Shown here: piece by piece, positions 7,487 through 16,113 of the stretch
How the letters are laid out: each line of letters begins with the position of its first letter
How positions within the stretch are numbered: the stretch's first letter is position 1
Source: Oscillibacter sp.
Lineage (GTDB): Bacteria > Bacillota > Clostridia > Oscillospirales > Oscillospiraceae
Assembly (NCBI GenBank): GCA_022791875.1
Contig: JAAVZX010000077.1
Span: 1 to 64,000, forward strand
Length of the DNA: 64,000 nucleotides
Reading direction: 5' to 3'
Notes under the pieces: generated by a model
What the model was told of the DNA's origin: nothing
Database searches by the model: none
The model's input: the letters and a program-made list of their open reading frames with translations, nothing else
Position numbers and translations under genes: made by a program

Positions 7487-9022
7487 TTACTTCTGGGCTC
7501 TGGCCGCAGCCTTCGCGGCGGCTTCCCGCTTGTTGATTTTCTTCTGGTTGTAGATGGAGAACAGGATGACCGCCACGGCCACCAGGAAGAAGCCCATGGC
7601 GATGGGGGAGGTGGTGATGGCGAAGAAGTTGCCCTTCTGGATGTTCATGAAGCGGACGAAGTTCTTCTCGCACATGGGCCCCAGGATCAGGGTCAGCAGA
7701 ATGGGGGACAGGGGGAACTCGTACTTGTTCATGAGCCAGCCCATGACGCCGAAGGCCACGCACACGCCCACGTCAAAGACGTTCTTGTTGATGGAGAACG
7801 CGCCCAGGAGGGATACCACCAGAATGATGGGATACAGCATCTTCTTCTCCACAGAGACGATCTTGGCGAAGAAGCGCACGCCCGCGCAGCCCACGATCAA
7901 CATGCACAGGTTCGCCAGCATCAGGGCGGCGAAGACGTTGTACACGGTGGGCAGCTCGGAGATATACATCATGGGACCGGGCTGAATGCCCTTCATGATG
8001 AACGCGCCCAGGAGGATGGCCGTCACCGCGTCGCCGGGGACGCCCAGGGACAGCAGGGGAATCATGGCTCCGCCGGAGCAGCCGTTGTTGGCGGACTCCG
8101 TAGCCGCCACGCCCTGGGGGATGCCGGTGCCGTAGAGCTCGGGGTGCTTGCTGGCGCTCTTGCTGGCGCCGTAGGAGACGAACACGGCGATGTCGCCGCC
8201 CGCGCCGGGAATCGCGCCGATGAAGGTGCCGATCAGACCGCCGGAGAGGATGTTGGGCCAGATCTTCTTGATGGTGGCGAAGTCTGGGAGGACGTTCGTG
8301 ATTTTCTCGTTGGAGTGCTCCTGCTTCTCGCTGCCCTTGATGATGCGCTCCACACCCGCAATGACTTCAGAGATAGCGAAGAGGCCGATCAGGGTGGGGA
8401 TGAACTGAAAGCCCTCCAGGAGGGAGGTGTCGGAGTAGGTGATGAAGCGGGGGATGCCGTTGGTGGGGTCCAGGCCCACGGTGCACATCAGCATTCCGAA
8501 GAAGGCGCTGATCATGCCCTTGATGATGGACTTGCCGGAGATGGCGATGATGACGGAGAGTCCGAAGACCGCCAGCATGAACATCTCGCCGGGGCCGAAG
8601 TTCATGGCCATATCCGCAATCAGGGGGGACAGGAAGGTCATGACCAGAGCGCCGATGACGCCGCCGCAGAAGGAGGAGAACATGGCGATGGAGAGGGCCC
8701 GTCCGGCCTCGCCCTTCTGGGTCATGGGGTAGCCGTCCAGGAGGGTGGCGGCGGCGGAGGGGGTGCCGGGGGCGTGGATCAGAATGGCGGAGATAGAGCC
8801 GCCGTACATGCCGCCGCAGTAGATGCCCAGGAGCAGGCCGATAGAGGGAATCAGGTCCATGCCGAAGGAGAAGGGGATCAGCAGGGCCACGCCCATGGTG
8901 GCCGTCATGCCGGGGATTGCGCCCAGGAGGACGCCGCCGAAGGCCCCCAGCAGGGTCATGAAAATGACCTGGAAGTTGGTGAATACAGCCGCGTAGCTGT
9001 GAAGCAGCAGTGAAAAGTCCAT
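7487..9022 (-). CDS. tctA: Tripartite tricarboxylate transporter, large permease TctA
   Basis: A 511-residue polytopic membrane protein (about 12 helices) of the TctA family (DUF112). It is the transport channel of TTT systems, which import citrate-like and other carboxylates using a periplasmic-type binding protein and the ion gradient. The GALGGVLLGAIPGMTATMGV-like N-terminus (here FGGVLLGAIPGMTATMGVAL) and the second half PGAGGDIAVFVSYGASK are the two family repeats. It has GGAGGG four bases before its ATG and lies 10 bases after tctB. The C-terminus is Lys/Ala-rich. The substrate is not evident from sequence. Confidence 0.95.
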   Translation of the reverse strand: MDFSLLLHSYAAVFTNFQVIFMTLLGAFGGVLLGAIPGMTATMGVALLIPFSFGMDLIPSIGLLLGIYCGGMYGGSISAILIHAPGTPSAAATLLDGYPMTQKGEAGRALSIAMFSSFCGGVIGALVMTFLSPLIADMAMNFGPGEMFMLAVFGLSVIIAISGKSIIKGMISAFFGMLMCTVGLDPTNGIPRFITYSDTSLLEGFQFIPTLIGLFAISEVIAGVERIIKGSEKQEHSNEKITNVLPDFATIKKIWPNILSGGLIGTFIGAIPGAGGDIAVFVSYGASKSASKHPELYGTGIPQGVAATESANNGCSGGAMIPLLSLGVPGDAVTAILLGAFIMKGIQPGPMMYISELPTVYNVFAALMLANLCMLIVGCAGVRFFAKIVSVEKKMLYPIILVVSLLGAFSINKNVFDVGVCVAFGVMGWLMNKYEFPLSPILLTLILGPMCEKNFVRFMNIQKGNFFAITTSPIAMGFFLVAVAVILFSIYNQKKINKREAAAKAAARAQK

Positions 9023-9032
9023 ACAGCCCTCC

Positions 9033-9563
9033 TTAAATCTTGTCCATCAGGGTGCAGAGGAAGTCCAGGGGGCCCATGGGGATGTTGACGGTCAGGAGCT
9101 TGTAGAACACAGCCCACATCACCAGAGGCACCAGAAGGGAAACCAGGACCATCTGCACCCAGTTGCGCTTTCCGATCATATACATGATGACCATGCAGAG
9201 GAGGAACGAGCTGAGGACGTAGCCCGCGGGTTTGAAGAGGAACACGAACACGGCGCACAGCGCAATGACCAGCAGGGCCGCGGCCACGCTCTTGTCCTTG
9301 ATGAAGTTGATGCTCTCGGCGGGCACCGCCAGAGGGTCGTCCTCATCCATGGTTCTGAGCTTCCACAGGGACTGGATGATCAGCATTACAGAGAAGATCA
9401 GGAGGCCCCAGATCATGATTCTGGGGAAGGAGGAGGGCTGGACGTAGGAGCCCTTCACCTTCTGGAAGCCGTCCGCCTTGAACCAGGCCCACACGCCCAG
9501 GGCAAGAAAGAGCACGGCCCCGATCAGATTGGCAAACGCCAGGGATTTCTTCTTGTCTTTCAC
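9033..9563 (-). CDS. tctB: Tripartite tricarboxylate transporter, small subunit TctB
   Basis: A 176-residue protein with four predicted membrane helices (around residues 8-25, 48-64, 90-127 and 134-160), the architecture of the small TTT subunit. It starts at a GTG with AAGGAG seven bases upstream. It sits between the binding-protein gene tctC and the channel gene tctA. It is poorly conserved in sequence across the family, so the call rests on topology and position as much as on residues. Confidence 0.88.
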   Translation of the reverse strand: MKDKKKSLAFANLIGAVLFLALGVWAWFKADGFQKVKGSYVQPSSFPRIMIWGLLIFSVMLIIQSLWKLRTMDEDDPLAVPAESINFIKDKSVAAALLVIALCAVFVFLFKPAGYVLSSFLLCMVIMYMIGKRNWVQMVLVSLLVPLVMWAVFYKLLTVNIPMGPLDFLCTLMDKI

Positions 9564-9618
9564 ACGATTGCTCCTTTCCTAAAACACACCAAAATATACC
9601 AGAGACCTGTTAAGAAAA

Positions 9619-9648
9619 GGGATGGACAGAACGGAACCTGTCCATCCC
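9619..9648 (-). promoter_or_regulatory. Stem-loop between tctC and tctB
   Basis: GGGATGGACAG (9619-9629) pairs perfectly with 9638-9648 across an 8-base loop. On the minus strand it is followed by TTTTCTT. It can act as a partial terminator or a 3'-end stabiliser, making more binding protein than membrane subunits. Confidence 0.65.
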
Positions 9649-9684
9649 AGTTTCTACAGAGGGGTCAAGGGGCCGCGGGGGCTG

Positions 9685-10755
9685 TCAGCACAGGCCCAGG
9701 GCCTCCATGGAGTTGGCGACGTCGTCGGCGTTCTGGGCGAGGAAGTCGCCGAACTCGCCGGCGTCCAGGTAGGCGATGCCCAGGCCCGCGTTCTTCATGT
9801 ACTCCACGAACTCGGGGGACTCCACGGCCTTGGCGCAGGCGTCCCGAAGGATCTCCAGGGCGGCGGGATCGGTGCCCTTGGGCACGCCCATGCCGCGCCA
9901 GACGTAGTAGGTCACGTCATAGCCCTGCTCCTGGCAGGTGGGGACGTCGGGGAACAGCTCGGCCCGCTCGGTGTCCATGACGGCCAGGCAGATGAGGTGT
10001 CCGGACTCGATGAAGTTCCGGGCCTCGGCCAGGGAGACGGTGACGCCCTGGATGAAGCCGGAGGCGGCGTTCTGCACGGCGGTGGCCGCGCCTTCCTCGT
10101 AGGTGATCATCTGGATGTCGATGCCGGTTTCCTGCATGAGGTAGCCGCCGCCGATGTGCCAGACGGAGGCATTGGAGGAGCCGCCCATCTGCACGTCGCC
10201 GGGATGAGCGAGGCAGTAGTCGACGAAGGTTTTCAGATCGGTGATGCCGTTGGCGGCGGCCCACTCGGCGTTGACGGTGACGGCGGCGGGGTCGCGGTTC
10301 ACGCGGCACAGCAGGTCATAGTCCTCGTAGGTGAGCTCGCTGCTGCCCAGGGGCTTGTAGGTGGACAGCTCGAAGGTGATCATGCCGATGGTGTAGCCGT
10401 CGGGGTCGGCGTCGGAGATGGCCTGGTGGCCGATGATGCCGCCGCCGCCGGTACGGTTGTCAACGGTAAGGGTCTGGCCCAGCTCCTTGCCGATGGCGTC
10501 GCTGAGGGCCCGGAGGCAGGCGTCCGTGCCGCCGCCCGCGCCCCAGGGGCAGATGACGGAGATGCCCTTGGTGGGGAAGTCGGAGGCGGGGGTCCCGGCG
10601 TCCTGGGAGTCGCCGGAGGAACCGGAATCGCTGGAGGAGGAATTGGCGTCGGAGCCGCCGGAGGACGCGCCGCCGGAGGAACCGGAGTCGCCGCCGCAGG
10701 CAGTCAGGGACAGGACCAGGACTGCGGCCAGGAGGATGGAAAGGAACTTTTTCAT
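9685..10755 (-). CDS. tctC: TTT-family solute-binding lipoprotein TctC
   Basis: A 356-residue exported lipoprotein. The signal peptide ends in the lipobox LTAC (Cys about 20), followed by a 40-residue Gly/Ser/Asp linker. The mature domain begins FPTKGISVICPWGAGGGTDACLRALSDAI, the bug/TctC fold that captures a carboxylate for TctAB. DNRTGGGGIIGHQAISDADPDGYTIGMIT is the conserved core. It is the first gene of the operon, which fits the high binding-protein dose these systems use; a stem-loop follows its stop. The ligand is unknown. Confidence 0.94.
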   Translation of the reverse strand: MKKFLSILLAAVLVLSLTACGGDSGSSGGASSGGSDANSSSSDSGSSGDSQDAGTPASDFPTKGISVICPWGAGGGTDACLRALSDAIGKELGQTLTVDNRTGGGGIIGHQAISDADPDGYTIGMITFELSTYKPLGSSELTYEDYDLLCRVNRDPAAVTVNAEWAAANGITDLKTFVDYCLAHPGDVQMGGSSNASVWHIGGGYLMQETGIDIQMITYEEGAATAVQNAASGFIQGVTVSLAEARNFIESGHLICLAVMDTERAELFPDVPTCQEQGYDVTYYVWRGMGVPKGTDPAALEILRDACAKAVESPEFVEYMKNAGLGIAYLDAGEFGDFLAQNADDVANSMEALGLC

Positions 10756-10776
10756 ATGCTTTTCTCCAATCTAACC

Positions 10777-10833
10777 GTGTGATTTTGAATTTTGCCAGGG
10801 GCATTTCAGAAAAAATGCCCCCACAAATCACAC
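10777..10833 (-). promoter_or_regulatory. Nested inverted repeat in the tct operon leader
   Basis: The outer arms GTGTGATTT (10777-10785) and AAATCACAC (10825-10833) enclose inner arms GGGGCATTT (10798-10806) and AAATGCCCC (10813-10821). Both arm pairs are perfect. The predicted start of transcription (about 10838) lies just upstream, so the structure would form at the 5' end of the mRNA. It could be an RNA element or an operator. Confidence 0.5.
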
Positions 10834-10845
10834 ATTTCTTCCCCA

Positions 10846-10875
10846 ATTATAAAACATTCGCCCAAACAACAGCAA
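10846..10875 (-). promoter_or_regulatory. Promoter of tctCBA
   Basis: On the minus strand TTGCTG (10870-10875) is 18 bases from TATAAT (10846-10851). It lies about 90 bases upstream of the tctC start, in an AT-rich stretch. Confidence 0.6.
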
Positions 10876-10966
10876 GGCACAAAGCTAACATATTTTTAAC
10901 GGCACTTTTGGCAATTTTAACGGCGTCGGTTTCTAAAATTTTTACAGTTTCTGAACCCGGACGAAC

Positions 10967-13195
10967 TCACTTCCGCTTCCTTCCCCAGGGCCGTCCCGGC
11001 CCGGAGTCCCGGTCCCGGCGGAAGCACTCGTCGCACAGCCGCCCCCGGTGGTACAGGGGCAGGGCCTTCCCGCAGCGCTGGCAGAAGCGGATGTTGCTGC
11101 GCAGGCGGTGGAGGAGGATTTCGTTGATGGCCTCCGCGGCCCAGTCCCGGCTGTCGCAGAGCCGCTCCTCGTCCACGGGGCACTGGAACGCCTTGGCGAA
11201 GGAGAAGTACAGGTCCAGCTTCCGGTAGTACAGCTCCAGCTCGGGGAGGGTGGCGCCGTCCTCGGGCATGGGGGGCGGATCCACGGACTCCCCCTGCTGC
11301 CAGCGGCGCAGGAAGGTGAAGAACAGGTCCCGAAGGGGCTCCTCCGTCTCGTCGAAGGGAATGTTGGCGGCGCGGAGCTCCTGTTCCTTCGTGAGAAGGA
11401 AGCCCATTTCCCGGAGCTTGGAGATCACATAGATATAGCGGGAGATGTCCAGCTTCCGGTAGGGCTCCACGGTGGGCATCCGGTTCCACTCCGTCAGCAC
11501 CTCCAGCAGGTCGAAGTCCGCCTGGAGCACCAGGTCGGAGAAGCCCACCACGGCCTCCTCCAGGGGCGGCACCACGGCCTCCAGCCCCCGCCGGATCACG
11601 TCCAGGCCCTGGACGGCCCCCACGAAGCCCTTGCTGTACATCCCCAGCCGCCCCGCCCGTCCGGCGATCTGGCGGATTTCCTCGGGGCGCAGCTCCCGGC
11701 GCTCCACACCGTCGAACTTCTCCGTCTCCATGAAGATGATCCGGCGGATGGGGAGGTTCAGGCCCATGCCGATGGCGTCGGTGGAGACAATGTAGGACAT
11801 GTCTCCGGAGAGAAAGCCTTCCATCTGCTTGCGGCGGGTGGCGTAGGGGAGGGCCCCGTAGATGATGGCGGGCTCCTTCCCGTCCTGGCGCAGTTCTTCG
11901 GCCACGCTGAGGACCCCCACCTTGGAGAAGGTGATCAGGGCGTCCCCCGGCTGGACGCGGCGGTAGTCCACGGTGCGGGTCATGCAGATCAGGGGCGTGG
12001 TCCGCTGGTGGACCTCGATCTCCACGCTGTCCCCGCAGCTCTCGACGATCCGGACCAGCAGGTCCTTCGCCTCCGGGGCGGCGCAGAGGTGGACCTCCGG
12101 GGCGAGAACGCCTAAGATGGCCCGGGTCCAGGCGTAGCCCCGCTGGCGGTCGGCGATCATCTGGCACTCGTCGATGACGGCCACGTCCCAGTACCGTTTC
12201 AGGTCCAGCTTTTCCGCGGTGGCGGCCATGTGGGTGTCCCAGGTGCGGCAGTCCTCCTCCTCGCCGGTGGAGAGGCTGCAGTCCACCCCCGCGTCCAGCA
12301 ATGTCTCCTGGGCCTCCAGGGCCAGGAGGCGCAGAGGGGCCAGGTACACCCCCGAGGGGGCCCGCCGCAGGCGCTGGAACCCGGCGTAGGTCTTCCCCGT
12401 GTTGGTGCCCCCCAGGTGGAGGATGAAGCGGCGGTGCATGGCCCGGGCCTCCGGGTACTCGTCCTTGGGGTTCAGGGCGATCAGGAGGGAGAGGCTTGTG
12501 CGGATGGCCTGGGGGACGTACCAGACGGACCAGACCGCCGCCAGGCCCTCCCGGTAGAGCTGGGAGCTGGGGAAGTCCGGGAGGCGGAGCATGGCGGCGC
12601 AGTCCGCCTCCGGCTGGGCGGCGGCGAAGTCCGCCAGGATCTGCTCCGCCGCGGCGGTGAGAACGGCGGGGTAGCGTTCGAGAACCTCCCGGGCAAAGGC
12701 GTTGTCGGCGCAGCGCCCGATCCAGGCGGAGGCCCGCAGGAAGCTCTTCATGGCGGCGGGGAGGCGGGCGGCGTCACAGCGCTCCTCCAGGGCCAGAAAT
12801 TCGCTCAGCCACATTTTCGCCTGGCTGCCGGGCAGCTCCGGCCCCTTGGCCACGGAGATGACCCGGGCCATGAGGGCGGCGTGGTAGTGCCCCGCCAGGA
12901 GGCGGGCGGGCGTTGGCTCCCCCTCCGGCGCGGAGGCGTTCCAGACGTCCTCCAGAAGCTGGACGGCGTTCCGGGACCCGGGGGCGGGGCCCGTCCGCTT
13001 CGGCTCCCGCTTCCCGGGGCAGAAGGCGCGGGTGTTCTCCGCCGCCAGGACGTCCGCCTTGTCCCACGCGGGGATTTTATGGTTCCGGAATGTGGCCGTG
13101 CCCGGCGGGGGAAGCAGGGTGCGGATCTGCTCGGGCTTCCAGCCCCGCTTCTTCAGCACGGACGCGGTCCAGTATTTGGTCCGGCGGCTCGGCAT
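10967..13195 (-). CDS. SUV3-like superfamily 2 RNA helicase
   Basis: A 742-residue protein. Residues 1-250 form a family-specific N-terminal region starting MPSRRTKYWTASVLKKRGWK, of unknown role. The helicase core follows: Walker A GGTNTGKT (Lys268), DECQ box with Asp342, QRTTPLICMTRTVDY, ITFSK, and motif VI QIAGRAGR. The order and the DECQ/GRAGR motifs match SUV3, the helicase of the mitochondrial RNA degradosome; bacterial relatives are scattered. Near the C-terminus is a zinc ribbon CQRCGKALP...CDEC (CX2C-X13-CX2C). The start at 13195 has AGGAGG upstream; the frame stays open much further back, but that part is antisense to the neighbouring gene. RNA processing is the likely role. Confidence 0.82.
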   Translation of the reverse strand: MPSRRTKYWTASVLKKRGWKPEQIRTLLPPPGTATFRNHKIPAWDKADVLAAENTRAFCPGKREPKRTGPAPGSRNAVQLLEDVWNASAPEGEPTPARLLAGHYHAALMARVISVAKGPELPGSQAKMWLSEFLALEERCDAARLPAAMKSFLRASAWIGRCADNAFAREVLERYPAVLTAAAEQILADFAAAQPEADCAAMLRLPDFPSSQLYREGLAAVWSVWYVPQAIRTSLSLLIALNPKDEYPEARAMHRRFILHLGGTNTGKTYAGFQRLRRAPSGVYLAPLRLLALEAQETLLDAGVDCSLSTGEEEDCRTWDTHMAATAEKLDLKRYWDVAVIDECQMIADRQRGYAWTRAILGVLAPEVHLCAAPEAKDLLVRIVESCGDSVEIEVHQRTTPLICMTRTVDYRRVQPGDALITFSKVGVLSVAEELRQDGKEPAIIYGALPYATRRKQMEGFLSGDMSYIVSTDAIGMGLNLPIRRIIFMETEKFDGVERRELRPEEIRQIAGRAGRLGMYSKGFVGAVQGLDVIRRGLEAVVPPLEEAVVGFSDLVLQADFDLLEVLTEWNRMPTVEPYRKLDISRYIYVISKLREMGFLLTKEQELRAANIPFDETEEPLRDLFFTFLRRWQQGESVDPPPMPEDGATLPELELYYRKLDLYFSFAKAFQCPVDEERLCDSRDWAAEAINEILLHRLRSNIRFCQRCGKALPLYHRGRLCDECFRRDRDSGPGRPWGRKRK

Positions 13196-13363
13196 GGCAG
13201 GTTCCTCCTTTGAGTTGGGCTTATTATATGGAAGGAGCGGCGGAACATGCGTGGGGGGACCGCGTTCCGCCTGCTGTTGAACATGATACCATGTTTTTCG
13301 CCGAAGGGAAGAATTTTTTCCGCGGAATCCGGCGGATTTCCGAAAAAGAAGGGCCTCCGGGGA

Positions 13364-13392
13364 TTGAACCAGCGGCGGATCTGTGGTAAAAT
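13364..13392 (+). promoter_or_regulatory. Promoter of the MBL-fold gene
   Basis: TTGAAC at 13364-13369 is 17 bases from TAAAAT at 13387-13392. Transcription from it would begin near 13399, past the in-frame ATGs at 13391 and 13394, so the ATG at 13424 is the first usable start. Confidence 0.6.
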
Positions 13393-13423
13393 GATGGAAA
13401 TAAAAGGGACGGGGGCGCTGAAA

Positions 13424-14236
13424 ATGCGGGCGACGGTCATTTCGGACAACATCGGCAGAGGCGGGCTGGGGGGCGAGTGGGGGCTGTGCGTCTATATCGA
13501 GTACGGGGAGAGGCGGATTCTCCTGGACGCCGGGGCCTCCGGCCTCTTCGCGGAGAACGCGGAAAAGCTGGGCCTCCCCCTGGAGGCCGTAGACGCCGCC
13601 GTCCTCTCCCACGCCCACTACGACCACGCCGACGGCATGGCCCGCTTCTTCGCCCTCAATCAAACGGCGAAGCTCTATGTCCAGGAGGACACCGGCGAGG
13701 ACTGCTGGCACCGCAGGGGCTTCATCCGCAAGTATATCGGCATCCGGCGGGGGCTCCTGGAGGAGTACCGGGAGCGGATCGTGCCCGTGGCGGGGCCGTA
13801 CCGGCTCTTCGAGGGCGTGAGCCTGCTGCCCCACAGCACGCCGGGCCTGGCGGAGATCGGACGGCGGGAGGCCATGTACCGGCGGCGGAACGGGCGCTGG
13901 ACCCCGGACGATTTCTCCCACGAGCAGAGCCTGGTGCTGGAGCTGCCGGAGGGCCTGGCGGTGTTCAGCAGCTGTTCCCACGGCGGGGCGGTGAACATCC
14001 TGCGGGAGGTGTCGGAGGCGTTTCAGGGGCGGCGGGTGCTGGCCCTCATCGGCGGGCTGCACTTATTCAATAAGAAGGATGAAGAGGTGCGGGCCCTGGC
14101 GGCGCTGCTGCGGGAGACGGGCGTGGAGCGGGTCTGGACCGGGCACTGCACCGGGGAACGGGCCTGCGGGCTGCTGCGCCAGGCCCTGGGAGACGCGGTG
14201 CGCACGTTCTGCGCGGGCTGCGTGATCGAGCTGTAG
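13424..14236 (+). CDS. Metallo-beta-lactamase-fold hydrolase (COG1237 type)
   Basis: A 270-residue protein beginning MRATVISDNIGRGGLGGEWGL, the N-terminus of COG1237 metal-dependent hydrolases. Archaeal members are linked to an aminobenzene-phosphate pterin synthase step in methanopterin synthesis; bacterial roles are unsettled. The metal-binding box is SHAHYDHADGMA near residues 65-76, with later ligands in SSCSHGGAVNI and GGLHLF. Its final segment, VWTGHCTGERACGLLRQALG, is typical. The upstream in-frame extension is rejected because the promoter -10 lies inside it. It is divergent from the SUV3-like helicase and probably monocistronic. Confidence 0.85.
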   Translation: MRATVISDNIGRGGLGGEWGLCVYIEYGERRILLDAGASGLFAENAEKLGLPLEAVDAAVLSHAHYDHADGMARFFALNQTAKLYVQEDTGEDCWHRRGFIRKYIGIRRGLLEEYRERIVPVAGPYRLFEGVSLLPHSTPGLAEIGRREAMYRRRNGRWTPDDFSHEQSLVLELPEGLAVFSSCSHGGAVNILREVSEAFQGRRVLALIGGLHLFNKKDEEVRALAALLRETGVERVWTGHCTGERACGLLRQALGDAVRTFCAGCVIEL

Positions 14237-14319
14237 AGTCCCACCGAATTGGTGGAGAATGTGAAGAAATTATAAACAAGATGCACAAAAACAGAAGGGA
14301 AAGATCGTGGAAAGGCCAG

Positions 14320-14348
14320 TTGACAGAAGGGTTGATATGGCGTATGAT
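14320..14348 (+). promoter_or_regulatory. Strong promoter of the dctPQM operon
   Basis: TTGACA (14320-14325), 17-base spacer, TATGAT (14343-14348). The near-consensus sequence suggests that control is mainly by repression; a palindrome sits at the expected transcription start. Confidence 0.8.
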
Positions 14349-14358
14349 AGGGATGTTA

Positions 14359-14366
14359 ACACGTGT
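14359..14366. promoter_or_regulatory. Palindromic operator ACACGTGT at the TRAP promoter
   Basis: TTAACACGTGTTTC contains the perfect palindrome AACACGTGTT. It lies 10 bases after the -10 box, over the transcription start. The same 8-mer occurs twice before the dehydrogenase genes (61536 and 61569). A LacI- or GntR-type repressor is the most likely binder. Confidence 0.6.
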
Positions 14367-14424
14367 TTCAACCACCGGCGGACGCCGGGCGGTGGGAATA
14401 AATTATCACACAAGGAGACGAACC

Positions 14425-15501
14425 ATGAAGAAGATGAAAAGAATTCTTGCGGCCCTCATGATCGGCGCTTCCCTGTTCACCCTCACCGCCTGCGGCGGCA
14501 GCGGCGGGTCCGGCGGCGGGGCCTCCTCCGGCAGCAGTAGCGGCGGCGGCAGCGACGCTTCCTCCGGCGGCAGCGAGCCCCAGGTGGTGGTCCAGATCGC
14601 TTACGAAAACTTCCCCGGCGAGCCCTGGGACATCGCCTGCAACGAGTGGGCCAAGCTCATCGAGGAGCGCAGCGGCGGCACCATGAGCGCCCAGATCTTC
14701 CACTCCGGCCAGCTGGGTTCCAAGAACGACCTCCTGGACCAGATGCTCATGGGCGAGCCCATCATCACCATCGGCGACGGCTCCTTCTGGGCCGACTACG
14801 GCGCGCCGGAGCTGGGCATCACCTCCGCCCCCTACGTCTACGACACCTGGGACCAGGTCTGGAAGCTGATCGGCAGCGACTGGTACAAGGAGCAGGAGGA
14901 GCTTCTGGCCCAGAACGGCCTGCGCATCCTCACCACCTGGGCCTACGGCGAGCGGAACCTCATGAGCACCCGCCCCGTCTACACCATCGAGGACATGAAG
15001 GGCCTCATCGTCCGCACCCCCAACACCACCAGCTACATGCGCGCCTTTGAGGCCATGGGCGCCGCGCCCACCGCGATGGCCCTCAACGACGTGTACACCG
15101 CCACCCAGCAGGGCACCATCGACGGCATGGAGAACCCCATGGCCACCCTCTACGGCCAGTCCTACTATGAGGTCGCCCAGTACATCACCATGACCCAGCA
15201 TATCAAAATGCCCGCCCAGCAGGTGTGCAGCGAGCAGTTCTTCCAGAGCCTGACCCCGGAGCAGCAGCAGATCCTGAAGGAGACCGGCGAGGAGGCCGGC
15301 GTTCTGGAGAGCCAGAAGCAGGACGAAATGCTGGAGCAGTACGTGGCGGACATGGAGGCGGAAGGCGTGACCATCATTGAGCTGGACGACGCGGAGCGCG
15401 CCAAGTTCAAGGAAGCCGCCGCCACCATCTACGACGACCCCGCCGTTTCCGGGCAGTGGCGCGACGGCCTGTACGAGATGGTGCAGGAGATCATCGGCTG
15501 A
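14425..15501 (+). CDS. dctP: TRAP transporter solute-binding lipoprotein DctP
   Basis: A 358-residue exported lipoprotein of the DctP family. The signal peptide ends in LTAC, and a Gly/Ser linker rich in GGGS follows. The mature part carries the family motif VRTPNTTSYMRAFEAMGAAP, whose Arg forms the salt bridge to the ligand carboxylate, and VYTATQQGTIDGMENP. It captures an organic or sugar acid and hands it to the DctQM permease. The start has AAGGAGA eight bases upstream. The ligand is not fixed by sequence, but the shared operator with the uronate/gluconate-type dehydrogenases points to a sugar acid. Confidence 0.94.
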   Translation: MKKMKRILAALMIGASLFTLTACGGSGGSGGGASSGSSSGGGSDASSGGSEPQVVVQIAYENFPGEPWDIACNEWAKLIEERSGGTMSAQIFHSGQLGSKNDLLDQMLMGEPIITIGDGSFWADYGAPELGITSAPYVYDTWDQVWKLIGSDWYKEQEELLAQNGLRILTTWAYGERNLMSTRPVYTIEDMKGLIVRTPNTTSYMRAFEAMGAAPTAMALNDVYTATQQGTIDGMENPMATLYGQSYYEVAQYITMTQHIKMPAQQVCSEQFFQSLTPEQQQILKETGEEAGVLESQKQDEMLEQYVADMEAEGVTIIELDDAERAKFKEAAATIYDDPAVSGQWRDGLYEMVQEIIG

Positions 15502-15518
15502 CGGAAAGCGTCTGACAG

Positions 15519-15543
15519 CGGGGACAAGCGCGTCTTGTCCCCG
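15519..15543 (+). promoter_or_regulatory. Stem-loop between dctP and dctQ
   Basis: CGGGGACAAG (519-528) pairs with CTTGTCCCCG (534-543) over a 5-base loop, with no T-run after it. It probably protects the dctP mRNA 3' end and so raises binding-protein output relative to the permease. Confidence 0.55.
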
Positions 15544-15612
15544 CGTTCCGATCCGGGTCCCGTCCGCGGTCCGGGGAGGGGCGGCGAGTTTTGAGAGAGG
15601 AGAAGTGGGTAT

Positions 15613-16113
15613 ATGAAAGACAACAAGACCCTGAAAATCCTGGGGAACCTGGATGTGGGCGTCTCCTGCGTAATGATGGTGGTGCTGGTGGTGCTGACCT
15701 TCGTGGGGGTCCTGATGCGCTACATCATGCGCAGCCCCATCACCTGGCAGGAGGAGGTGCAGATGCTCCTGTTCCTGTGGATCGTGTTCCTGGGGGGCGC
15801 GGGGGCGTTCCGGGCCGGGTCCCATATCGCTATCGAAATCGTGGTGGACGCCCTGCCGAAGAAAATCGGAGGCGCCATTGAAAAGGTGGACGTGCTGATC
15901 CAGCTGCTGATCCTGGGCTACCTGTTCTGGCAGGAGATCATGTACTACAACCAGCTCCTGTCCGCCGGACGGGTGACGAACCTGCTGCGCCTGCCCTACG
16001 GCGTGGCCTACTTCGTGGTCCCCGTAGGGGGCGCGCTGATGCTGATCAGCATGGCGTACAGCGCCTACGCCCGCTACATCCGTAAATCCGGAAAGGAGGA
16101 AGAGAGCGTATGA
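15613..16113 (+). CDS. dctQ: TRAP transporter small membrane subunit DctQ
   Basis: A 166-residue protein with four membrane segments (about residues 17-38, 52-70, 90-112 and 130-150). The DctQ hallmark ITWQEEVQMLLFLWIVFLGG, followed by AFRAGSHIAIEI, is present. It couples the binding protein to the DctM channel in Na+-driven uptake. It is the second gene of the operon, and its stop overlaps the dctM start by four bases (ATGA). Confidence 0.94.
   Translation: MKDNKTLKILGNLDVGVSCVMMVVLVVLTFVGVLMRYIMRSPITWQEEVQMLLFLWIVFLGGAGAFRAGSHIAIEIVVDALPKKIGGAIEKVDVLIQLLILGYLFWQEIMYYNQLLSAGRVTNLLRLPYGVAYFVVPVGGALMLISMAYSAYARYIRKSGKEEESV

Noticed and set aside
13196..14062. N-terminal extension of the SUV3-like helicase frame to 14062
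   Set aside because: The extra residues are antisense to the MBL-fold gene and are low-complexity. The ATG at 13195 has a good AGGAGG, and the protein after it starts as a family-like sequence.
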